Position numbers and translations under genes: made by a program | The notes under the pieces: model-generated | Database searches by the model: none | The model's input: only the letters and a program-made list of their open reading frames with translations | What the model was told of the DNA's origin: nothing | Part shown: positions 31,640-41,016 of the stretch, one piece after another | How positions within the stretch are numbered: position 1 is the first letter of the stretch | Layout of the letters: each line of letters starts with the position of its first letter | From: Desertivirga arenae | GTDB taxonomy: Bacteria > Bacteroidota > Bacteroidia > Sphingobacteriales > Sphingobacteriaceae | NCBI RefSeq assembly: GCF_017355785.1 | Contig: NZ_JAFEWE010000001.1 | Location: 1-64,000 of the forward strand | Length of the DNA stretch: 64,000 nucleotides | Direction of reading: 5' to 3'

Positions 31640-33691
31640 TTAAACTTGTATCGCTGTTTTTGCTGGTTTGTAAAATCTTAGCAGAAGGATTTCAAGCGCC
31701 AGAAAAATCAGTGCCAAAATTAGGCAAAGTTTCCACAACTGCACACCTTTATTTACTGCTTTTATTGCATCGCTTACAGACTCTTTTCCTGGTGTGAATA
31801 TTTTGACTTTCGTATTCGTAAACAGGCCTTCCAGATCTTTTTCTGAGAGGTAGCTCATATCTGATTCGGAGCGATTATCGTTGAAGGCATACCGGGCTAT
31901 AAGCTGGTTTCCTTTTAGCAGATCATAGATCCCGGCCTCTTTTACCTGGTCGGCAATAAAAATACGGGTAAGGCTTTCTGTCTGACGAAGATCTGGAATA
32001 GCCTCAAAGTTCTCTTTCTTCAGCACTAAGGTTTGATTTGCGCTAAGTGAAACAGGTGTCGATTCGAGGAACTGATCTTTCCCGATAGTGTACGACAAAC
32101 GATGCTCGCGGAGACTGAGGAAGGCCGATTGGAACATCAAGGGAACAAAAACAGAATGGCGAACCAGATTTGCACTTTCTTCTTCGAGGGCTACTGCCGA
32201 CAGGTATACACTCCCCTTACCTGTTCTGTACTCGCTGAGAAAATTACCACGGCCAGGAAAACTTAATATCTCCTGACGGGAAGTACGGCCTCCCTGCCCG
32301 TACCGAACGTATTTCTTAGCTACAGGAAGATTTATATTCCGGGGAAGTTTTTCGAAGACTCCCTTAAATACTTTATGCTGTAAATTGATAGCGGTTACCC
32401 GCTGCTCCTGACTCAGTATTTCTATTGGCCGGTCTGTCCCTAAACTTGCTGTCAGCGTCTGTAATCCGGAAACATCTGCTGTTACCGAAGGGAATACCAT
32501 CAATGTTCCTCCCTCTTTTACATAGGCGCTTAGCTGTTGTGCCAGACCTGAAGGAATAGTACTGAGATTGTTTAAAATGATGAGCGGATAGTTTCCGAGA
32601 GATGAATAATTGATATTTCCCGATGAGCTATTGCTCAGATTAAAAAAGGGGTCTGACTGATAAAGCGCTTTTAAATACTTATTGGGCCCCTGATCATCTA
32701 TTTCCAGGATGCTCATCTGTTGCTCTACATAGAAGCTGAAATAGGATTTATCGTCAAAAACTATTGGATAGTCTTTCAGGCTTATCTCTCCTTTTTTCCA
32801 GCCGGCTGATAAACCGCTAAAGGACACGGTATCTTTTGTTGTTCCCCTTACCGCAATCGACATACTTCCCAGGGCTTTTTGCTCATCATCGATCATCACT
32901 TTATAGGAAGCACTTGTTACAGGCTGGTCTGAATTATTACGAAGACTGATAATGAGTTGCTCTGTCTCCCCCACCTTATGCGCAGGAGAACTAAACCAAA
33001 CAGAATCAACTGAAATATTTGGCTGAGGATTGGCTTTAAGCTGAACCAGGCGAATAGCCGTTCCGGATGTTGTTTTTAGCTTCTGGCCGCTATGAAGGTT
33101 TTTCTGGAAGTCTGAAATAATATAGGCCGTCTTTGTTGCATGAGGCTCGGAACCAAGCATTTCTTCCTGGCGGCTGATCACCTGCCCTAAATTCCGGTTT
33201 AAAGGCCCTACCTCAACTTCTTCCAGTGCTTCCAGAAATTCTTCCCGGTACAATAAGCGCTGATGCTTTCCCTGAAAATCGTTGGTTAAAAGTTGAAACC
33301 TGGTATTTGGATCATAAGCGGAAATGATTTCCCTTGCCCGTCTTTTCGCTTCATCCAAAAGCCTTCCCTCTGTGCTTACCGCTTCCATACTGTAAGAATT
33401 ATCCACAAAAATGCTGACAACATCCTGCTGATTGGACAATTGATCTGTGCCTGAAGGAATATAAGGCTTAGCGAAGGCAAGTACGAGAAAAACAATGGCT
33501 AATATCCTCAGAGCGAGAAGCAGGTAGTTTTTAAGCTTTCTGAAAGAGGTAGTTTGCTGCTGAATGTCTTTTAGGAACCTTACATTACTGAAATAAACCT
33601 TTTTGTACCTCCTGAAATTGAAGAAGTGTATGATCACCGGGATCAATACGGCAGATAACGCAAAAAGGAATCCTGGAAAAAGGAATTTCAT
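31640..33691 (-). CDS. BatA-domain membrane protein
   Basis: The product has 683 residues. The N-terminus (FLFPGFLFALSAVLIPVIIH, FFNFRRYKKVYFSNVRFL) is the BatA/aerotolerance N-terminal region with two membrane helices. A vWA-like stretch follows (SIFVDNSYSME with a partial MIDAS motif). The long middle looks periplasmic and beta-rich, with a glutamine-amidotransferase-like segment (YPLIILNNLSTIPSGLAQQL), and a last helix (LWKLCLILALIFLALEILLL) anchors the C-terminus. Proteins of this type may act in envelope stress or peptide-processing complexes. It is the first gene of the run leading to hscB. Confidence 0.85.
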   Translation of the reverse strand: MKFLFPGFLFALSAVLIPVIIHFFNFRRYKKVYFSNVRFLKDIQQQTTSFRKLKNYLLLALRILAIVFLVLAFAKPYIPSGTDQLSNQQDVVSIFVDNSYSMEAVSTEGRLLDEAKRRAREIISAYDPNTRFQLLTNDFQGKHQRLLYREEFLEALEEVEVGPLNRNLGQVISRQEEMLGSEPHATKTAYIISDFQKNLHSGQKLKTTSGTAIRLVQLKANPQPNISVDSVWFSSPAHKVGETEQLIISLRNNSDQPVTSASYKVMIDDEQKALGSMSIAVRGTTKDTVSFSGLSAGWKKGEISLKDYPIVFDDKSYFSFYVEQQMSILEIDDQGPNKYLKALYQSDPFFNLSNSSSGNINYSSLGNYPLIILNNLSTIPSGLAQQLSAYVKEGGTLMVFPSVTADVSGLQTLTASLGTDRPIEILSQEQRVTAINLQHKVFKGVFEKLPRNINLPVAKKYVRYGQGGRTSRQEILSFPGRGNFLSEYRTGKGSVYLSAVALEEESANLVRHSVFVPLMFQSAFLSLREHRLSYTIGKDQFLESTPVSLSANQTLVLKKENFEAIPDLRQTESLTRIFIADQVKEAGIYDLLKGNQLIARYAFNDNRSESDMSYLSEKDLEGLFTNTKVKIFTPGKESVSDAIKAVNKGVQLWKLCLILALIFLALEILLLRFYKPAKTAIQV

Positions 33692-33769
33692 CAGTCTTCA
33701 AAATTAAGGTTTTGATTGACATTAACGTCTGAAAGAGGAAAAGGATTGTTTTTGCCGGAAGAGGAAATG

Positions 33770-33796
33770 AACAAGGCGGTGATAAACCGCCTTGTT
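33770..33796 (-). terminator. Strong hairpin after the GH2 gene
   Basis: AACAAGGCGGT (33770-33780) and ACCGCCTTGTT (33786-33796) form a perfect 11-bp stem with a 5-base loop. The T tract on the minus side is weak, so it may stabilise or terminate the GH2 message. Confidence 0.6.
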
Positions 33797-33804
33797 AGGT
33801 CTTG

Positions 33805-36225
33805 TTATTTTGATTTAAGATCAATTATGCCGGCTTGCAATCCCTTTCCTTCTACCCTAAGTTGAATGTCGCCAGCCTTGCTGGTCGACTGTACCAATAC
33901 CACCAGCTTACCACTGAATAATTTCATGGTTGGCAGGTGGAATTGCTCGAGGGAGCTGGCATCACCGTTGCAGGCCGCCCTGTAGGTTCCGTTGCCGCTA
34001 ACCTTAAAATTCAACTGGTTGTTTGCTGTTGCACATGCGTTTCCATCTTTATCTACTACAGACACGGTTACAAAGGATATATCATTACCATCTGCATCGA
34101 TCACTTTGCGGTCGGGTTCTAATACGATCCGGGCAGGTTTTCCGGCGGTTTTTATTGTTTTTTCGGCTGCTGCTTTTCCTGCTTTATCGTAGGCAACTAC
34201 TTTTAGGGTTCCTGGCTCATACTTCAGGTCCATCCACATCAGGCGATATTTTGCCTGAGGAGAGGAATCGTTCTTTTTCTGCACACCCATGCTTTTCCCG
34301 TTCAAGAACAGCTCAGCACTGTCATAATTGGTGTAAACGAAAACGGGTGTTACCTGTCCTTCCCGTCCTTCCCAATTCCAGTGAGGAAGGATATGAAGGG
34401 TATTCTCTGTTGTATTCCACTGACTACGATACAGATAGAACCTGTCTTTAGGTAAGCCTGCCAGGTCATTTATCCCGAAGTAAGAACTGCGTGAAGGCCA
34501 GTAGCTATCATAGGGGGTAGGTTCTCCTAAATAATCAAATCCCGTCCATACAAACTGCCCGATCACCCAGGGCTTAGTATCCTGTAAGATAAAATCATCC
34601 TCTGGTAAGTTAGACCAGCTGCAATACTCCATATCATAGGAGGAACATTGATGGTCATCGTAGCGCTTTTCTGCTGCTTTAACCACAGGAAATTTATAAA
34701 CTCCTCTGGAGCTTACCGTAGAAGCAGTTTCTGAACCCAGAATTAATCCCTGAGGAAATGCTTTGAAGGCATCTTCGTATAAATGAGTACGGTAATTTAA
34801 TCCGGGAATGTCGAGTAATGCTCCGAAACCTGAAGCCATGGTAGCCTTAACCTGATCCATACCCACCGTTACCGGACGTGTGGGATCTTCCCTGTGAAAG
34901 ATCTCCTGAAGCCATTTTGCTCTCTTTACTCCTTCTGCGCCGAACTGATCAGGTACTTCATTTCCGGAGCTCCACATCACAATGCAAGGATGATTGCGGG
35001 TGGCACGGATAAGATTAACCACATCTTTCTCTGCATCCTGATCAAAGAACCTGGCGTAGCCATTCTTGACCTTCGGCTTAGCCCACTCGTCGAAAGTTTC
35101 GGCAAGGAACATTAAACCCATCTCGTCACAAAGCTGAAGCTGCTCCAGGGATGGCATATTATGCGAACTACGAACAGCATCGCAGCCCATGTCTTTCAGG
35201 ATCCTCAACTGCCGGCGCAAAGCAGAAACATTAATAGCTGAGCCAAGAGGACCAAGATCATGATGCAAACACACCCCCTTGAACTTCCTGACTTTCCCGT
35301 TTAAACTAAAGCCTGTTTTAGGATCGTAATTGATCTGCCGGATGCCGAAGCGCGTAGAGCTCTCATCTTTAAGGGTATTTCCGGAATAAAGACGGGATAC
35401 TGCCGTGTAGAGGTAGGGACTTTCAGGGCTCCAGAGTTTAGGATTTTGAACAGCAATGTTCTGTTCAAATTCTTTCCCAAAGATGGCGCTTGTTTTATTA
35501 GTGGCTACGGTGTTACCCTGGGCATCAAGAATAGTCGTTTCAAGGCTCAGGTCTTTTCCTGCTGCCTTTGTTTTCACATTTACCTTTGCCTGTGTATCAG
35601 AGACAAATGGCGTGGTTACAAAGGTTCCCCAGTGCTCGATACTCTCCTCGTTCTTCACGATCAGTTTTACTTTTCTGAATAGTCCTGCGCCCGGGTACCA
35701 TCTGGAAGATAGTGGCTTGTTGGACAAACTTACCGCCAGTGTATTTTTTCCATTCTGGATCTGATCGGTAATATCGAAGTAGAAGTAGTTATAGCCGTAA
35801 TTCCATTCGCCCACCTTAGTACCATTTACATAAACCTTCGGTTCGCTCATGGCACCCTCAAACTGGATAAACACACGCTTGCCTTTTTGAAAACCGGGGA
35901 CGGTAAAGTAATTCCTATACCAGGCATCCCCAATATGAGGAAGGGACCCGGTGCGACCTGTTTTCTCGGTCGGCACCTTCTCTCCGTTCTGTAAAATAGC
36001 CACTACTTGTTTATCTACTTCTTTGTCGAAAGGACCATAAATAGCCCAATCATGTGGTACGGTTACGGTAGACCATTTTTTATCATTAAATTCTTTTTGA
36101 GATGCCGAAGCATTTTGTCCTTTGTAGAACTTCCAGCCCTGATTCAGCTCAATCTCCTGTCTTTGCTGGGCAAATGATACTTGAAAGAGCAGGACTAACA
36201 GAAAAAATAAACCCTCGCGTTTCAT
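33805..36225 (-). CDS. Glycoside hydrolase family 2, beta-galactosidase-like, exported
   Basis: The product has 806 residues with a signal peptide ending VSFAQ near residue 19. The order is GH2 sugar-binding domain (LNQGWKFYKGQN, VPHDWAIYGPF), immunoglobulin-like domain, TIM barrel (FGIRQINYDPKTGFSLNGK, RSSHNMPSLEQLQLCDEMGL) and C-terminal beta domains (RIVLEPDRKVIDADGNDISF). The acid/base Glu is in MWSSGNEVPD and the nucleophile Glu in LGSETAST. It removes terminal beta-linked sugars from oligosaccharides in the periplasm or outside. It has its own promoter region and no adjacent SusC/SusD pair. Confidence 0.93.
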   Translation of the reverse strand: MKREGLFFLLVLLFQVSFAQQRQEIELNQGWKFYKGQNASASQKEFNDKKWSTVTVPHDWAIYGPFDKEVDKQVVAILQNGEKVPTEKTGRTGSLPHIGDAWYRNYFTVPGFQKGKRVFIQFEGAMSEPKVYVNGTKVGEWNYGYNYFYFDITDQIQNGKNTLAVSLSNKPLSSRWYPGAGLFRKVKLIVKNEESIEHWGTFVTTPFVSDTQAKVNVKTKAAGKDLSLETTILDAQGNTVATNKTSAIFGKEFEQNIAVQNPKLWSPESPYLYTAVSRLYSGNTLKDESSTRFGIRQINYDPKTGFSLNGKVRKFKGVCLHHDLGPLGSAINVSALRRQLRILKDMGCDAVRSSHNMPSLEQLQLCDEMGLMFLAETFDEWAKPKVKNGYARFFDQDAEKDVVNLIRATRNHPCIVMWSSGNEVPDQFGAEGVKRAKWLQEIFHREDPTRPVTVGMDQVKATMASGFGALLDIPGLNYRTHLYEDAFKAFPQGLILGSETASTVSSRGVYKFPVVKAAEKRYDDHQCSSYDMEYCSWSNLPEDDFILQDTKPWVIGQFVWTGFDYLGEPTPYDSYWPSRSSYFGINDLAGLPKDRFYLYRSQWNTTENTLHILPHWNWEGREGQVTPVFVYTNYDSAELFLNGKSMGVQKKNDSSPQAKYRLMWMDLKYEPGTLKVVAYDKAGKAAAEKTIKTAGKPARIVLEPDRKVIDADGNDISFVTVSVVDKDGNACATANNQLNFKVSGNGTYRAACNGDASSLEQFHLPTMKLFSGKLVVLVQSTSKAGDIQLRVEGKGLQAGIIDLKSK

Positions 36226-36302
36226 TTATTTAGGAATAATTGAGGCAATAATAACAATAATAAGCCTTGGGACAGCGGGTTAGGAAAATTAGATTGCCCT
36301 GA

Positions 36303-36330
36303 AATAAAAAATCCCGCTGCCTGGCGGGAT
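36303..36330 (-). terminator. Terminator of ilvD
   Basis: ATCCCGC (36311-36317) and GCGGGAT (36324-36330) form a perfect stem. On the minus strand it is followed by TTTTTTATTTC. It lies 32 bases after the ilvD stop. Confidence 0.85.
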
Positions 36331-36361
36331 CTTTCATGTTATTATTATTGGAGAAAGCTGC

Positions 36362-38050
36362 TTACAGATCGGTCTTTAAAACCGCTCCGTTACTTGCATT
36401 GGTCACCAAGGCTCTGTATTGACCCAGCCATCTTGAAGTAAGCGTTTTCTTTACGGGAACAAAATCCGCTTTACGTTTAGCGATCTCTTCATCGGTCAGG
36501 TTTACAGAAAGGATATAATTATCTACATCAATATGAATTTCATCGCCGTCCTTAACCAGGCCGATCATTCCACCTTCAGCAGCTTCCGGAGAAACGTGAC
36601 CAATTGAAGCACCCCTGGTTGCCCCGCTGAAACGTCCGTCTGTGATCAGTGCTACTGAGCTTCCTAATCCCATTCCCATGATCAGACTGGTTGGTGTTAA
36701 CATCTCCTGCATACCCGGTCCTCCTTTGGGTCCTTCGTAACGGATCACCACTACATCACCGGCTTTTACTTTTCCCATCAGGATACCTGCAATGGCTTCC
36801 GGCTGTCCGTCAAAACAAACTGCTTTTCCTGTAAAAACCCTCGAGCCTGTAATGCCGGCAGTTTTAATTACCGCACCTTCCTCCGCCAGGTTTCCGTAAA
36901 GGATGGCTAAACCTCCAACAGCGCTATAAGGGTTGTCTATGGTATGAATGATATTCTCATCTTTGATCTGAGCATCCGCTATCTTTTCGAACAGCGTCTG
37001 TCCGCTGATGGTCAGGTTGTCGATCAAAACCTCGTTGCCCCTTTTGGTCATCTCCTTCATCACGGCATTTACTCCTCCGGCACGGTTGATATCTTCCATG
37101 TGAACGGTGGTAAGACTTGGAGAGATCTTAGCGATATGAGAAACGTTTTTGGAGATCTTATTAATGTCTTTCAGCTGGAAGTTTACGTCGGCCTCATTGG
37201 CAATGGCCAGCATGTGCAAAACGGTATTGGTACTTCCGCCCATCGCCATATCTACTGCGAAGGCATTTCTGATGGCGTTCTCGTTCAGGATGTTCTTCAA
37301 CTTGAACTTTTCACGTGCAGCCTCATCCTTAGCAATTTCGCACATCCTTCTTGCCGCTTCCCTGTACAATTGTTCCCGCTCAGGTGTTTGTGCCAGGATA
37401 GTTCCATTTCCAGGAAGGGCTATTCCCATGGCTTCCATCAGCGTGTTCATCGAGTTTGCTGTAAACATTCCTGAGCAACTTCCTCCGCTGGGACAGGCAT
37501 TGCACTCGATGTCTTTGAGCTCTTCATCGCTCATATTACCGGCTTCGTGCTTTCCTACCGCTTCGAAGGCTGTAGCAAGATCGATAGGCGTCCCATCTTT
37601 TTTGTATCCCTTTGCCATCGGTCCTCCACTCACAAATACAGTTGGGACATTTACCCGCAGCGCCCCCATGATCATACCAGGTACGATCTTATCACAATTA
37701 GGAATGGCGATCATCGCATCCAGCTTATGGGCGTTCATCACACTTTCTACCGAACTGGCAATTAACTCTCTGCTGGGCAATGAAAATAGCATTCCATCGT
37801 GTCCCATGGCGATACCATCATCCACGCCGATGGTATTAAACTCAAAAGGAACACAACCATTTGCTCTGATTTCTTCTTTAATGATTTCTGCTACCTTGTT
37901 CAGGAAAAAGTGCCCCGGAATGATCTCTATAAAAGAATTTGCTACCCCGATGAAGGGTTTGTCAAAATCTTCGTCTTTCAGGCCCGTAGCTCTGAATAAT
38001 GAACGGTGAGGTGTTCTTTGATACCCTTTTTTTACTTCATCACTTCTCAT
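36362..38050 (-). CDS. ilvD: Dihydroxy-acid dehydratase
   Basis: The product has 562 residues, the full family length. Cluster-binding cysteines lie in [11 protein letters not shown] and in [57 protein letters not shown] and [20 protein letters not shown] are further signatures. It dehydrates dihydroxy-isovalerate and dihydroxy-methylvalerate in valine and isoleucine synthesis. Here it stands alone between a helical protein gene and the GH2 gene, not with ilvBNC and leu genes as in many Bacteroidota. Confidence 0.97.
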   Translation of the reverse strand: MRSDEVKKGYQRTPHRSLFRATGLKDEDFDKPFIGVANSFIEIIPGHFFLNKVAEIIKEEIRANGCVPFEFNTIGVDDGIAMGHDGMLFSLPSRELIASSVESVMNAHKLDAMIAIPNCDKIVPGMIMGALRVNVPTVFVSGGPMAKGYKKDGTPIDLATAFEAVGKHEAGNMSDEELKDIECNACPSGGSCSGMFTANSMNTLMEAMGIALPGNGTILAQTPEREQLYREAARRMCEIAKDEAAREKFKLKNILNENAIRNAFAVDMAMGGSTNTVLHMLAIANEADVNFQLKDINKISKNVSHIAKISPSLTTVHMEDINRAGGVNAVMKEMTKRGNEVLIDNLTISGQTLFEKIADAQIKDENIIHTIDNPYSAVGGLAILYGNLAEEGAVIKTAGITGSRVFTGKAVCFDGQPEAIAGILMGKVKAGDVVVIRYEGPKGGPGMQEMLTPTSLIMGMGLGSSVALITDGRFSGATRGASIGHVSPEAAEGGMIGLVKDGDEIHIDVDNYILSVNLTDEEIAKRKADFVPVKKTLTSRWLGQYRALVTNASNGAVLKTDL

Positions 38051-38180
38051 TATTGATCTTTATTATGAATGCTAAATAATTTTACCGGGACAAAGTTGCT
38101 GCAAATAATTTTCAAAAACATTGACCTGCGTCAAAATCGGAAGATTGTTAGAACGGTTTTATCCGGAAAGCTTGAGTTTA

Positions 38181-39683
38181 TTATTTAGGTTCCTTGTTCT
38201 CGTCGAAAAGTGCCAGCACCAGTTCATAAGGTGCTTTCTTCTCCCACCTTGCCATCAGCCATGTAATAAAGCTTAAGGTAAAAATGTCATGGTTCTCCTC
38301 GTTGTGGAGCTGGTTTAAAACAGCCTTTCTATAAGCTGGATCAGAGATCACATCGGGATTCAACAGGTATTTTTCCACCAGCTTTAGAAACAGCAGGACG
38401 CGTTCTTCTGAAGTCCTTTGCAAATACTTCTTATACCGGCGACGGAAGCTGGTTAATCGGGACATGGCAAGTTCTATGTTAGAGAATTGGGCATGGACTA
38501 AAATCTCCATTACATTCTTTCTGATGGTCCATAACATGCCCATTTTCTTTTCATACCAGGAGTCGCTTTGGGTTAGTAAAGTCAGCTGTTTCAAACATCC
38601 CCGGTCATTACGGAGCGCTAAGAACATGGAAAGGCATATCCGCAGGTCCTCAACATCTTCCGCTTTAGACTTTTGCCTTGTATTGGAAAGTGATCCTTTT
38701 ATTAGGGCGACGGCATTATCCGCATCACCGGTAAAGAAAAGGTTAAGGGCAGTAAGTAACTGATGTCGTAAATGAAAGATGGTGAAATAGCGCTCGTCTT
38801 CCACCATAAGGGCATTCATCTCCTTAAGGTAGGACATGCTTGCGCCAAAATCCTTCTGCCGGAGATGGAAGTTCGCTAAAAAATACAGGATGGAGATATG
38901 GTAAAAAAAATAGGCTTTTCTGGTTTGCTGCTGATTTTGCAGGAATTTATTTGTTCGATCTATGAAACGCTCGATCAGGCTATAATTTTGCTGTATAGCC
39001 GCATATTCATTGGCAATGAAAAGGATCTGGTAAACGGCCTTATATGTCATGAGGTCCTGCACAGAGATCTTATACTTCCTTATCGTTCTTATTATCAAAG
39101 CGGTCAGATTCACCACCTTGCCTTTAAGGTGTATCTCCTGCAGTTCCTGCCGTAGAAAAGCATAGGCCATGTTGAGCTTAGCTTCACGCTGCATCTCCGA
39201 CTGGTTGTTCAGGAAGCGGATGGTCAGGGCCTCTAATTCTTCTGCCCCTGGTAAATGCGCGTACTGGAGCTTCAGAAGCAAAATCTCATTCAACAGATTG
39301 AACTGCTCCAAATGCTCCCCCAAACGTTCAGCTTTATCCAGGCATTTGAACGCTACCTTCGCTACATCGTTTTCCAGCAGGAATCGTGCTACCACCAGCA
39401 GCCGGAGTGCCTCATAGGCCTCTGACTGGTTGCTTTCGAAGGTCTTTTGCGATAGGAAGAGTAATAAAGAGTCCTGCAGCCTTTTTCGTAAAGCATGATA
39501 GGCATCCTTATTTTTCCCTGGTTCATAGAGCTTGGTTAAACCTTCTATATCGTCAGTTTCTAATAAATTGAGCAAGTCAAGGTTTTTAACATCTTCTCTT
39601 TTGTTCTTCCGTTCTAAAAACTGCCTAAAAAGCTTTTTATCATAGCTACTAAGTAAGTTTATTAACTCTTGAATCGGGTCCAT
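38181..39683 (-). CDS. Large helical protein of unknown function
   Basis: The product has 500 residues without signal or membrane segments. Almost all of it looks helical, with repeated pairs such as AYEALRLLVVARFLLENDVA and AKVAFKCLDKAERLGEHLEQ, resembling degenerate TPR-type solenoids. It begins MDPIQELINLLSSYDKKLFR, a pattern I have seen in Bacteroidota hypotheticals. It is 130 bases upstream of ilvD on the same strand. It might serve as a protein-binding scaffold, but no function can be named. Confidence 0.8.
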   Translation of the reverse strand: MDPIQELINLLSSYDKKLFRQFLERKNKREDVKNLDLLNLLETDDIEGLTKLYEPGKNKDAYHALRKRLQDSLLLFLSQKTFESNQSEAYEALRLLVVARFLLENDVAKVAFKCLDKAERLGEHLEQFNLLNEILLLKLQYAHLPGAEELEALTIRFLNNQSEMQREAKLNMAYAFLRQELQEIHLKGKVVNLTALIIRTIRKYKISVQDLMTYKAVYQILFIANEYAAIQQNYSLIERFIDRTNKFLQNQQQTRKAYFFYHISILYFLANFHLRQKDFGASMSYLKEMNALMVEDERYFTIFHLRHQLLTALNLFFTGDADNAVALIKGSLSNTRQKSKAEDVEDLRICLSMFLALRNDRGCLKQLTLLTQSDSWYEKKMGMLWTIRKNVMEILVHAQFSNIELAMSRLTSFRRRYKKYLQRTSEERVLLFLKLVEKYLLNPDVISDPAYRKAVLNQLHNEENHDIFTLSFITWLMARWEKKAPYELVLALFDENKEPK

Positions 39684-39810
39684 TTGAGGTGAATTAGCGC
39701 AGGTAAAAGTATAAAATCACGGAAATATATCGTCAGCATTTGCCTTAAACTGCTTTTTACAGCTCCTTTTTTCAGCCGACATTTGATTCATAATAATTAA
39801 CAAAATAAAT

Positions 39811-40278
39811 ATGGAATCGCTACACAACAGAACTGAAGAAAACTCATTGAACGCAAAACATGCAGAAAGAACTCAAAACCCCTTTAAACCTACAGGGGCA
39901 TTTATTGGAGCTTCTTGGTTTGCTTTATTAACAGGAACTATAGGATACTGCATCGGCTTATGGAATGCAGGAATGGAGCTGAACGAAAAAGGCTATTACT
40001 TTACTATTTTATTATTTGGCTTATTTGCAGTGATATCGGTACAAAAAACAGTGCGGGACAAAGCTGAAGGGCTTGCTGTTACCGACCTTTACTATGGCAT
40101 TAGCTGGTTCGCCACCATTGCCGCGATGGCTTTGTTAACTGTCGGATTATGGAATGCGGATATCACTCTCAGTGAGAAAGGGTTTTACGCCATGGCTTTC
40201 TGCCTGAGTATGTTTTCTGCTATCGCTGTGCAAAAGAATACCCGCGACGCAAAGTTGTTAGAGGATAAAGATCTGTAA
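39811..40278 (+). CDS. yiaA: YiaA/YiaB two-helix domain membrane protein
   Basis: The product has 155 residues. It contains two related two-helix units: FIGASWFALLTGTIGYCIGL with YYFTILLFGLFAVISVQKTV, and YGISWFATIAAMALLTVGLW with GFYAMAFCLSMFSAIAVQKN. This internal duplication is the defining feature of the YiaA/YiaB family of inner membrane proteins, of unknown role. The basic, polar N-terminal 30 residues lie in the cytoplasm. It is monocistronic and followed by a strong terminator. Confidence 0.9.
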   Translation: MESLHNRTEENSLNAKHAERTQNPFKPTGAFIGASWFALLTGTIGYCIGLWNAGMELNEKGYYFTILLFGLFAVISVQKTVRDKAEGLAVTDLYYGISWFATIAAMALLTVGLWNADITLSEKGFYAMAFCLSMFSAIAVQKNTRDAKLLEDKDL

Positions 40279-40293
40279 CGTAGCGGTTGCTTC

Positions 40294-40340
40294 CCCCCGT
40301 CGGCTTGCATGGCAAGGTGTGGCGGGGGTTTTTGTTTTTT
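40294..40340 (+). terminator. Terminator of yiaA
   Basis: CCCCCG (40294-40299) pairs with CGGGGG (40323-40328), with a small inner TTGC/GCAA stem in the loop, and is followed by TTTTTGTTTTTT. Confidence 0.8.
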
Positions 40341-40365
40341 GTTGGTCGGTTCGACCCGAGGCATT

Positions 40366-40620
40366 GGGATTAACTTCGTTGATCCCTGAGGGGGGTGGCT
40401 TCAAATCAAATGCTGGTCGCTCTGCTCCCTGGCATTTTAGTAGATCTTGGAATTTCTGGGATTAACTCCGTTGATCCCTGGAGGGGGTGGCTTCAAATCA
40501 AATGCTGGTCGCTACGCTCCCTGGCATTTTAGTAGATCTTGGAATTTCTGGGATTAACTCCGTTGATCCCTGGAGGGGGTGGCTTCAAATCAAATGCTGG
40601 TCGCTACGCTCCCTGGCATT
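40366..40620. repeat. 92-bp direct tandem repeat, about 2.8 copies
   Basis: Units begin GGGATTAACTCCGTTGATCC at 40366, 40458 and 40550, exactly 92 bases apart; the third is cut at about 40620. Units two and three are nearly the same; unit one has a few differences (AACTTCG, GTCGCTCTGC). Each carries CAAATGCTGGTCGC and TCCCTGGCATTTT. A plus frame runs through but has no protein-like content. Confidence 0.9.
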
Positions 40621-40697
40621 TTTTGTTTATCAGCTCGCCCGAGTGAACTCGGCTCGCCGTAAACAAAAAATGCCACCCTTCGGGCAGCATTTGATTT
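40587..40697. repeat. Large interrupted inverted repeat with nested hairpin
   Basis: TGGCATTTTTTGTTTA (40614-40629) is exactly complemented by 40660-40675. Outside it, AAATCAAATGCTG (40587-40599) is exactly complemented by 40685-40697. Inside, CCGAGT and ACTCGG form a further stem. The left arm is the end of the third 92-bp unit, so the array ends in a fold-back. Confidence 0.85.
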
Positions 40698-40698
40698 G

Positions 40699-40715
40699 GC
40701 GGAGAGTGAGGGATT
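40699..40715 (-). repeat. Fragment copied from the 3' end of tRNA-Ser
   Basis: GCGGAGAGTGAGGGATT is identical to the 3' end of the tRNA-Ser gene at 40835. The next 90 bases hold further T-arm-like pieces (GTTCGAACCCC, GGTTCGAATCCC), suggesting decayed tRNA-derived sequence. Confidence 0.55.
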
Positions 40716-40805
40716 TCTCACTCGCACGATGCCTGGCTATACCCATTCGAGAGATAGTTCGAACCCCTGGCCTACCCTTCTGGTTCGAATCCCTCCTAAC
40801 GCACG

Positions 40806-40830
40806 AAAGGCATCCCATAAGGATGCCTTT
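40806..40830 (-). terminator. Terminator of tRNA-Ser
   Basis: AAAGGCATCC (40806-40815) pairs perfectly with GGATGCCTTT (40821-40830) around a 5-base loop, 5 bases beyond the tRNA's 3' end. Confidence 0.8.
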
Positions 40831-40835
40831 CTTCG

Positions 40836-40920
40836 CGGAGAGTGAGGGATTCGAACCCCCGGACCTGTTACAGTCAACAGTTTTCAAGACTGCCGCAATC
40901 GACCACTCTGCCAACTCTCC
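40836..40920 (-). tRNA. tRNA-Ser (anticodon TGA)
   Basis: On the minus strand it begins GGAGAGTTGGCAGAGTGGTC, has the anticodon arm GCAGTCTTGAAAACTGT with anticodon TGA, a long variable arm as in all tRNA-Ser, the T arm GGGGGTTCGAATCCC, and ends ACTCTCC with discriminator G. No CCA is encoded. Confidence 0.93.
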
Positions 40921-41016
40921 GGGGGCAAAAGTACAATTCTCAACCACATCTCCAAAATGGGATGTGTTATTTTTTTAATTTTAGAGCTAATGCTTCTGAA
41001 AACCAGCTTGATATTT

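Noticed and set aside
40487-40978. A 163-codon plus frame across the 92-bp repeats and tRNA-Ser.
   Set aside because: It is open only because the repeat unit happens to lack stops, and it runs antisense through a tRNA.
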